Below are positions 60,104 to 64,000 of a DNA stretch of 64,000 bases, one piece after another. The stretch lies in assembly GCF_024158125.1 (NCBI RefSeq), contig NZ_JAMZFT010000002.1, forward strand, positions 124,001 to 188,000, written 5' to 3'. Source of the stretch: Futiania mangrovi. Its GTDB lineage: Bacteria; Pseudomonadota; Alphaproteobacteria; Futianiales; Futianiaceae. The position numbers and the translations under genes were made by a program. The notes below the pieces were generated by a model. That model was not told the DNA's origin. It saw only the letters and a program-made list of their open reading frames with translations, and made no database searches. Position 1 is the first letter of the stretch, and every line of letters begins with the position of its first letter.

Positions 60104-60670
60104 TCAGGGATCGAGCTCGACATCCCAGTAAAGGTAATCGATCCAGCTTTCGTGCAGGTAGTTGGGCGGGAAGCGCCGGCCGTTCTTCTGCAGTTGATGG
60201 ATGTTCGGCTCGAACGGCCATTGCCGGGGCAGCATCCCGCATTCCTGTGCCAGGTGGTTGCCCTTGCGCAGATTGCAGGGCGCGCAGGCCGCGACGACAT
60301 TGTCCCAGGTCGTCCGCCCGCCGCGCGAGCGCGGGATCAGGTGATCGAAGGTCAGATCCTCCACCGAACCGCAGTACTGGCAGGAAAACCCGTCGCGCAG
60401 GAACACGTTGAAGCGGGTGAAGGCCGGATGCTCCGCCGGCCGGACGTATTCCTTGAGCGACACGACGCTCGGCAGCCGCATGGCGAAGGAGGGGGAGCGG
60501 ATCGTCGTCTCGTACTCCGAGACAATGTTGACACGGTCGAGGAACACCGCCTTGACGGCGTCCTGCCAGCTCCAGAGCGAAAGGGGAAAGTAGGAGAGCG
60601 GCCGGAAATCGGCGTTGAGCACCAGCGCGGGGCACCCGTCGGGCTTCGGCGGGTCCACGTGAACCGTCAT
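60104..60670 (-). CDS. HNH endonuclease
   Basis: The 188-residue protein has the HNH fold with zinc Cys pairs: SCQYCGSVEDLTFDHLIPRS (HNH His in DHL) and GGRTTWDNVVAACAPCNLRK, so Cys-x2-Cys twice. The N-terminal part (VLNADFRPLSYFPLSLWSWQ) is that of the conserved chromosomal HNH family common in Alphaproteobacteria. The target is unknown. A GGAGAGG ribosome site precedes ATG 60670. Confidence 0.92.
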   Translation of the reverse strand: MTVHVDPPKPDGCPALVLNADFRPLSYFPLSLWSWQDAVKAVFLDRVNIVSEYETTIRSPSFAMRLPSVVSLKEYVRPAEHPAFTRFNVFLRDGFSCQYCGSVEDLTFDHLIPRSRGGRTTWDNVVAACAPCNLRKGNHLAQECGMLPRQWPFEPNIHQLQKNGRRFPPNYLHESWIDYLYWDVELDP

Positions 60671-60739
60671 GTGCCTCTCCTTGCCGTCATGGACCCTCTC
60701 CTAAGCCGGGATAACGACAGTGCCGTGACACCTCCCCTT

Positions 60740-60768
60740 TATATAGCGAATTGTCCGCCCTCTGCCCA
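60740..60768 (-). promoter_or_regulatory. Candidate promoter of the HNH gene
   Basis: On the minus strand TGGGCA (60768-60763) and TATATA (60745-60740) are 17 nt apart, 70 nt before the HNH start. The -10 box is good, the -35 box a partial match to TTGACA. Confidence 0.4.
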
Positions 60769-60783
60769 CAGGATTTGCCACGC

Positions 60784-61482
60784 CTACCAGTCGAGACCGG
60801 CGAGGAACCGCGCCGCCTGCTCGAACCCGTCGGGGCCGATGCCGTGGCCGATCCCGCGCGAGACGTGCCAGCGCACCGGGATGCCGGCGGCGGCGAGACC
60901 GTCGCGCGCATCCTCCATCGCCTTGACCGGGATCATCTCGTCCATGTCGCCATGAACGAGCAGCACCGGCGGATGTGTCACGGCGGCCTGCTTCAGCCCC
61001 TCGCCATCCACCAGCCGTCCTGAGAAGCCCACGATGCCCGCAAGCTGGCGCGCCCGGCGCGGACCGATGTGCAGGCTCATCATCGTGCCCTGGCTGAAGC
61101 CGATCAGCGCGGTCTGTGCTTCCGTAAGGCCGTGCTCTGCCATCTGCGCATCGAGGAAGGCGTCGAGCGCGGCGGCCGCCCGCACGAAACCCTGCGCCAT
61201 CGCCTGCTCGCTCGAGCCGTCCATCCACGGGATCGGGAACCATTGGTAGCCCATCGGGTTCACTCCGCAGCGGTCTGGCCCGTTCGGCGCGACGAACAGG
61301 GCGTCGGGCAGGATGCGCTGCAGGTGCGGGGCGAGCCCGATCAGGTCCTGCCCGTCCGCGCCATAGCCGTGGATCAGCACGACGAGGCGGCGCGGCGGCT
61401 GGCCGTCGGCAGGTTCGACGATCGGACCGGTCAGCGTGGGAGTCTCGGCGGTCATCTGGCTCTCGTACCTCTCTCTCGGCAT
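60784..61482 (-). CDS. Phospholipase/carboxylesterase family hydrolase
   Basis: The 232-residue alpha/beta-hydrolase shows LVVLIHGYGADGQDLIGLAP, IGFSQGTMMSLHIGP (nucleophile Ser), LVHGDMDEMIPV (Asp) and WHVSRGIGHGIGPDG (His), the acyl-protein-thioesterase-like carboxylesterase pattern. It cleaves esters of fatty acids or small alcohols; the natural substrate is unknown. It ends just after the AlkA-type gene stop on the same strand. Confidence 0.9.
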   Translation of the reverse strand: MPRERYESQMTAETPTLTGPIVEPADGQPPRRLVVLIHGYGADGQDLIGLAPHLQRILPDALFVAPNGPDRCGVNPMGYQWFPIPWMDGSSEQAMAQGFVRAAAALDAFLDAQMAEHGLTEAQTALIGFSQGTMMSLHIGPRRARQLAGIVGFSGRLVDGEGLKQAAVTHPPVLLVHGDMDEMIPVKAMEDARDGLAAAGIPVRWHVSRGIGHGIGPDGFEQAARFLAGLDW

Positions 61483-61491
61483 GGACGCGCC

Positions 61492-62148
61492 TCAAGCCTT
61501 ATCGTCAGGCGCGGCGGGGGGCAAACCCTTCACATGCCTGTAGTAGGTCCACAGCGTCAGTGCCGCCGCACCGCGCCAGGGCCGCCATGCCTCCGCGATC
61601 TGGCGCAGGTCGGCTTCGGCGGGACGCGCGTCGAGGCCGTGCAGCGCCTGCAACCCGGCCTGCAGCGCGAGGTCGCCCGCGGGCATGATGTCCGCCCGGC
61701 GCAGGCCGAACAGCAGGTAGATCTCCGCGGTCCAGCGCCCGATCCCCTTGACCGAGGTGAGGGCGGCAACCGCCTCCTCCTCCTCCGCCTCGTGAAGCGC
61801 CGCGAGGTCGAGGCGCCCCGCCACCAGCGCCTCGGCCAGATCGCGGGCATAGCGCACCTTCTGTCCGGAGAAGCCCATGGCCCGCAAGGCGGCCTCGTCG
61901 CGGGCGAGCAGGGCCTCCGGCGTCAGCGGCGCAAGGCCCGCCTCGATGCGCGCCCAGATCGCCTTCGCGCTGGCGACCGACAATTGCTGCTCGGTGATGA
62001 TGCGGAGCAGCGCGGGAAATCCTTGCGGCTGCGCCCGCAGACGTGGCGGTCCCGCCACCTCCACCGCGCGGGCGAGATGGATGTCGCGCGAGGCGAGGTC
62101 CGCAACCGCACGGGCGAGGTCGTCCGGGGTATCAAGCCGCGTGCCCAT
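61492..62148 (-). CDS. DNA-3-methyladenine glycosylase 2 (AlkA-like)
   Basis: ATG 62148 (MGTRLDTPDDLARAVADLAS) gives 218 residues. The HhH-GPD domain is clear: IITEQQLSVASAKAIWARIE, MGFSGQKVRYARDLAEALVA, LTSVKGIGRWTAEIYLLFGL and RADIMPAGDLALQAGLQ with the catalytic Asp in the PAGD stretch. It removes alkylated purines from DNA in base excision repair. It lacks the N-terminal transcription-factor part of Ada-fusion forms. It is 9 nt upstream of the carboxylesterase gene. Confidence 0.92.
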   Translation of the reverse strand: MGTRLDTPDDLARAVADLASRDIHLARAVEVAGPPRLRAQPQGFPALLRIITEQQLSVASAKAIWARIEAGLAPLTPEALLARDEAALRAMGFSGQKVRYARDLAEALVAGRLDLAALHEAEEEEAVAALTSVKGIGRWTAEIYLLFGLRRADIMPAGDLALQAGLQALHGLDARPAEADLRQIAEAWRPWRGAAALTLWTYYRHVKGLPPAAPDDKA

Positions 62149-62292
62149 TCGCTTTATGTAAACCCTGATTGACTTGCATCTATGGTTAATGTTTCTGTTT
62201 GGAACACATTCATGCCGGATCGCCCCCAGTGTAATGGCGCGATCTTGAACGGTCCTCCCCTTCCTCATGCATCCCGACAGGAGAGTGAACCC

Positions 62293-63009
62293 ATGGCCAT
62301 TGCCGCTTCCCAATCGATCGCCCCCGACGCCACGGCCTTCGCAGCCCCGGAGGCCCCTTTCACCCTGTCCGACCCGGCAGCAGCGCCCGGGCTCGGCGTC
62401 AGCAGCGCGCCGAGCCCCACGATGCTCGGCAACCTCGTCGGCGAGGACGGCGCCGTGATGGCCCAGACCCAGCTTGCCCCGCAGAACGCAAGCGTCGGCC
62501 TGTGGACCAGCGACATACCCGGCGTGCCCGAGGTGAACATCGGGGGCTCCCCCGCCTTCCAGGCCGCGGTTTCGGCGCAGCTCGACACGCTGGCGGCGAC
62601 CGCGACGGGCAGGGCGCAACTCACCCAGCTTGGGGCGGCAGCAGGCAACACCCCCCTCTACGTGCTGGAAGGCAACGCCAACTTCTCCGGGCAGTTCCGC
62701 GACGACAACGGCAATGTCAGCGGCAATGCCGTGGTGCTCGACGGGGCCTACGCCGCCAATCCCGACGGCACGACCTACGAACAGGCCGACGGCACCGTGA
62801 TCCCGATGCCGATGTTCGTGACCATCGCGCATGAACTCGGTCACCTGAACGGTGTCTACTCCGGCGCCAATCAGGCCGAGGGGGCACCGCCCTACTCCGA
62901 CGTGTTCGACGCCGAGGAGAACAGGGTCATCGACACGGTCGAGAACCCGTTGCGCCAGGAGGTCGGCCTGCCGCTCCGGACGGAGTATTACGGCAACTAC
63001 CAGTACTGA
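62293..63009 (+). CDS. M91/NleD-like zinc metallopeptidase
   Basis: ATG 62293 (MAIAASQSIAPDATAFAAPE) gives 238 residues without a classical signal peptide. A Ser/Ala/Pro-rich disordered N-terminus (to about residue 60) precedes a domain with the zinc motif TIAHELGHLNGVYSG (His180, Glu181, His184) and an end ENRVIDTVENPLRQEVGLPL, RTEYYGNYQY. The HELGH plus a C-terminal ENxxR-E-x-G-L-P-x-RTxY stretch is the M91 pattern of type III effector NleD/HopH. Such proteins cleave eukaryotic MAP kinases in hosts; here no secretion system is present, so this is a structural likeness. An upstream ATG 62182 is not preferred. Confidence 0.65.
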   Translation: MAIAASQSIAPDATAFAAPEAPFTLSDPAAAPGLGVSSAPSPTMLGNLVGEDGAVMAQTQLAPQNASVGLWTSDIPGVPEVNIGGSPAFQAAVSAQLDTLAATATGRAQLTQLGAAAGNTPLYVLEGNANFSGQFRDDNGNVSGNAVVLDGAYAANPDGTTYEQADGTVIPMPMFVTIAHELGHLNGVYSGANQAEGAPPYSDVFDAEENRVIDTVENPLRQEVGLPLRTEYYGNYQY

Positions 63010-63095
63010 GCCGCAAGACCGGACAGGCGGCGGCAGCGCGCGTTCGCTGCCGGCGCTTGCCTTGGCCTGCCGCCCGCGCCAGTCTCGCGCCCGCC

Positions 63096-63989
63096 ATGCC
63101 AGAGACGACGCGCTTCGCCCCCTCGCCCAACGGCCCGCTGCACCTCGGCCACGCCTTCGCCGCGCTGACCGCGGCAGCGCTCGCCGACGTCGCGCACGGC
63201 GGGCGCTTCCTGGTGCGCATCGAGGACATAGACACCTCCCGCGCCCGGCCGGAGTTCGAGGCGGCCATCTTCCACGACCTCGCCTGGCTGGGCCTTGAGT
63301 GGGAGACGCCGGTGCGCCGCCAGTCGGATCATTTCGAGGGTTACCGGGCGGCACTGGACCGACTCGAGGGCCTGGGCGTTCTCTATCCCTGCTTCTGTAC
63401 GCGACGCGACATCGAGGGCGTGCTCGACGCCCCGCACGGACCGGAGGGCATCATCTATCCGGGCACCTGCCGACACCTGTCCGCGGTGGAGGCGCACGCC
63501 CGGCTTGCGGAGGGCCGCCCGCACGCGCTGCGCCTCGACCTCGCCCGCGCCATGGCGCTGACGGGGCCTGTCCGCTTTGTCGAGACCGGCACCCCGCCCG
63601 TCGGGGGCGGCGGGGAGATCGCGGCAGGGCACGCGGCGCTGGCCGCAACGCTCGGCGACGTCGTGGTTGCGCGCAAGGATGTGCCGACGAGCTATCATCT
63701 CTCCGTCGTCGTCGACGATGCGCTCCAAGGTGTGACGCTGGTTACGCGCGGTCAGGACCTCTTTTTCGCAACCCCGGTGCAGCGTGTCCTGCAGGATCTG
63801 CTGGGGCTGCCCGTTCCGCGCTATCACCATCACCGGCTGATCCGCGACGAGGGCGGCGAACGCCTCGCCAAGCGCCGGGGCGGGGAGACGCTGGGCGACC
63901 TGCGTGCGCGAGGGGTCACGGCGGCACAGGTGCGCGCCCGGCTCGGCTTCAGCCCGCACCCAGCAGGATCAGCACCACCGACACCGTGA
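63096..63989 (+). CDS. gluQ: Glutamyl-Q tRNA(Asp) synthetase
   Basis: ATG 63096 gives 297 residues. It is a truncated GluRS-like catalytic core that puts Glu on the queuosine of tRNA(Asp). Visible are RFAPSPNGPLHLGHAFAALT (HIGH-type HLGH), LVRIEDIDTSRARPEFEAAI, the zinc Cys region YPCFCTRRDIEGVL with YPGTCRHL, VVDDALQGVTLVTRGQDLFF and a KLSKR-like AKRRGG. The absence of an anticodon domain and the length support GluQ over GluRS. It lies 86 nt after the M91 gene. Confidence 0.95.
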   Translation: MPETTRFAPSPNGPLHLGHAFAALTAAALADVAHGGRFLVRIEDIDTSRARPEFEAAIFHDLAWLGLEWETPVRRQSDHFEGYRAALDRLEGLGVLYPCFCTRRDIEGVLDAPHGPEGIIYPGTCRHLSAVEAHARLAEGRPHALRLDLARAMALTGPVRFVETGTPPVGGGGEIAAGHAALAATLGDVVVARKDVPTSYHLSVVVDDALQGVTLVTRGQDLFFATPVQRVLQDLLGLPVPRYHHHRLIRDEGGERLAKRRGGETLGDLRARGVTAAQVRARLGFSPHPAGSAPPTP

Positions 63990-64000
63990 CCACAGAGAGG
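63949..64000 (-). CDS. C-terminal tail of a hydrophobic protein cut by the window end
   Basis: On the minus strand the last 16 codons read LSVVTVSVVLILLGAG then TGA at 63951-63949, overlapping the gluQ 3' end. A hydrophobic tail next to gluQ fits a small membrane protein, but only this fragment is visible. Confidence 0.3.
   Translation of the reverse strand, partial: LSVVTVSVVLILLGAG

Noticed and set aside
62149-63354. Long N-terminal extension of the AlkA-type protein
   Set aside because: The extra part runs opposite the M91 peptidase and gluQ genes and is not similar to glycosylases; ATG 62148 fits the family start.

Overview
The window is 64 kb of high-GC chromosomal DNA from an alphaproteobacterium. 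The evidence is the gene families present: IalB-type invasion protein, COQ7-type ubiquinone hydroxylase next to dsbB, GluQ, MOSC/DUF924, choice-of-anchor L, IclR-controlled TRAP clusters and a CopA/CopB copper locus. I saw no phage, plasmid, CRISPR or intact insertion sequence. One tRNA, Leu(CAA), was found. Genus cannot be fixed from the sequence alone.

Layout. 1-12.6 kb is mixed housekeeping and surface genes: a cut-off photolyase-related gene, a DUF6969-like protein, a cupredoxin-like secreted protein followed by a Cys-rich NPCAA-repeat peptide, two tandem RTX-repeat proteins, a membrane histidine kinase, DUF924 and MOSC proteins, an HPt protein, an 810-residue choice-of-anchor L protein, a hydrolase and MetY. 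12.8-16.7 kb is an acyl-CoA operon (3-hydroxyacyl-CoA dehydrogenase, EamA permease, acyl-CoA synthetase). 16.7-21 kb holds IalB, an HhH membrane protein, rimO and a glycosyltransferase.

21-33.5 kb is a catabolic island. A CaiB/BaiF CoA-transferase and a MaoC hydratase face a TRAP transporter, acyl-CoA dehydrogenase, a second MaoC hydratase, a citrate-synthase-fold citryl-CoA-lyase-like protein and an SDR. IclR, enoyl-CoA hydratase, PaaK-type ligase and LysR genes follow. Together they suggest uptake of a di- or tricarboxylic acid, CoA activation, oxidation, hydration and C-C cleavage. 34.3-40.8 kb is a metal-resistance region (DUF411, CopB, CopA, cupredoxin, His-rich peptide, SHOCT protein, CDF exporter, DUF302) with two MerR-type operators but no MerR gene in the window. 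40.4-43.1 kb looks patchy: a decayed thioredoxin-like gene, a sulfotransferase, an unknown membrane protein and a 0.67 kb stretch without a gene.

43.1-57.1 kb carries two more TRAP systems. The first (IclR-controlled) sits with a glutamine-synthetase-like ligase, an iron alcohol dehydrogenase, an acyl-CoA synthetase and a CaiB remnant. The second (GntR-controlled) sits with a cupin and a CaiB enzyme. Palindromes matching likely regulator sites lie at the expected places. 57.4-64 kb returns to housekeeping: tRNA-Leu, YqaA, dsbB-coq7, a DUF6445-like protein, HNH nuclease, carboxylesterase, AlkA-type glycosylase, an M91/NleD-like metallopeptidase and gluQ.

The most interesting items are the 21-32 kb pathway, the near-symmetric metal-responsive promoter at 38.88 kb, the effector-like M91 peptidase, the Cys-repeat peptide and the operator sets of the IclR and GntR clusters. 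All family names rest on reading motifs by eye; no search was run.
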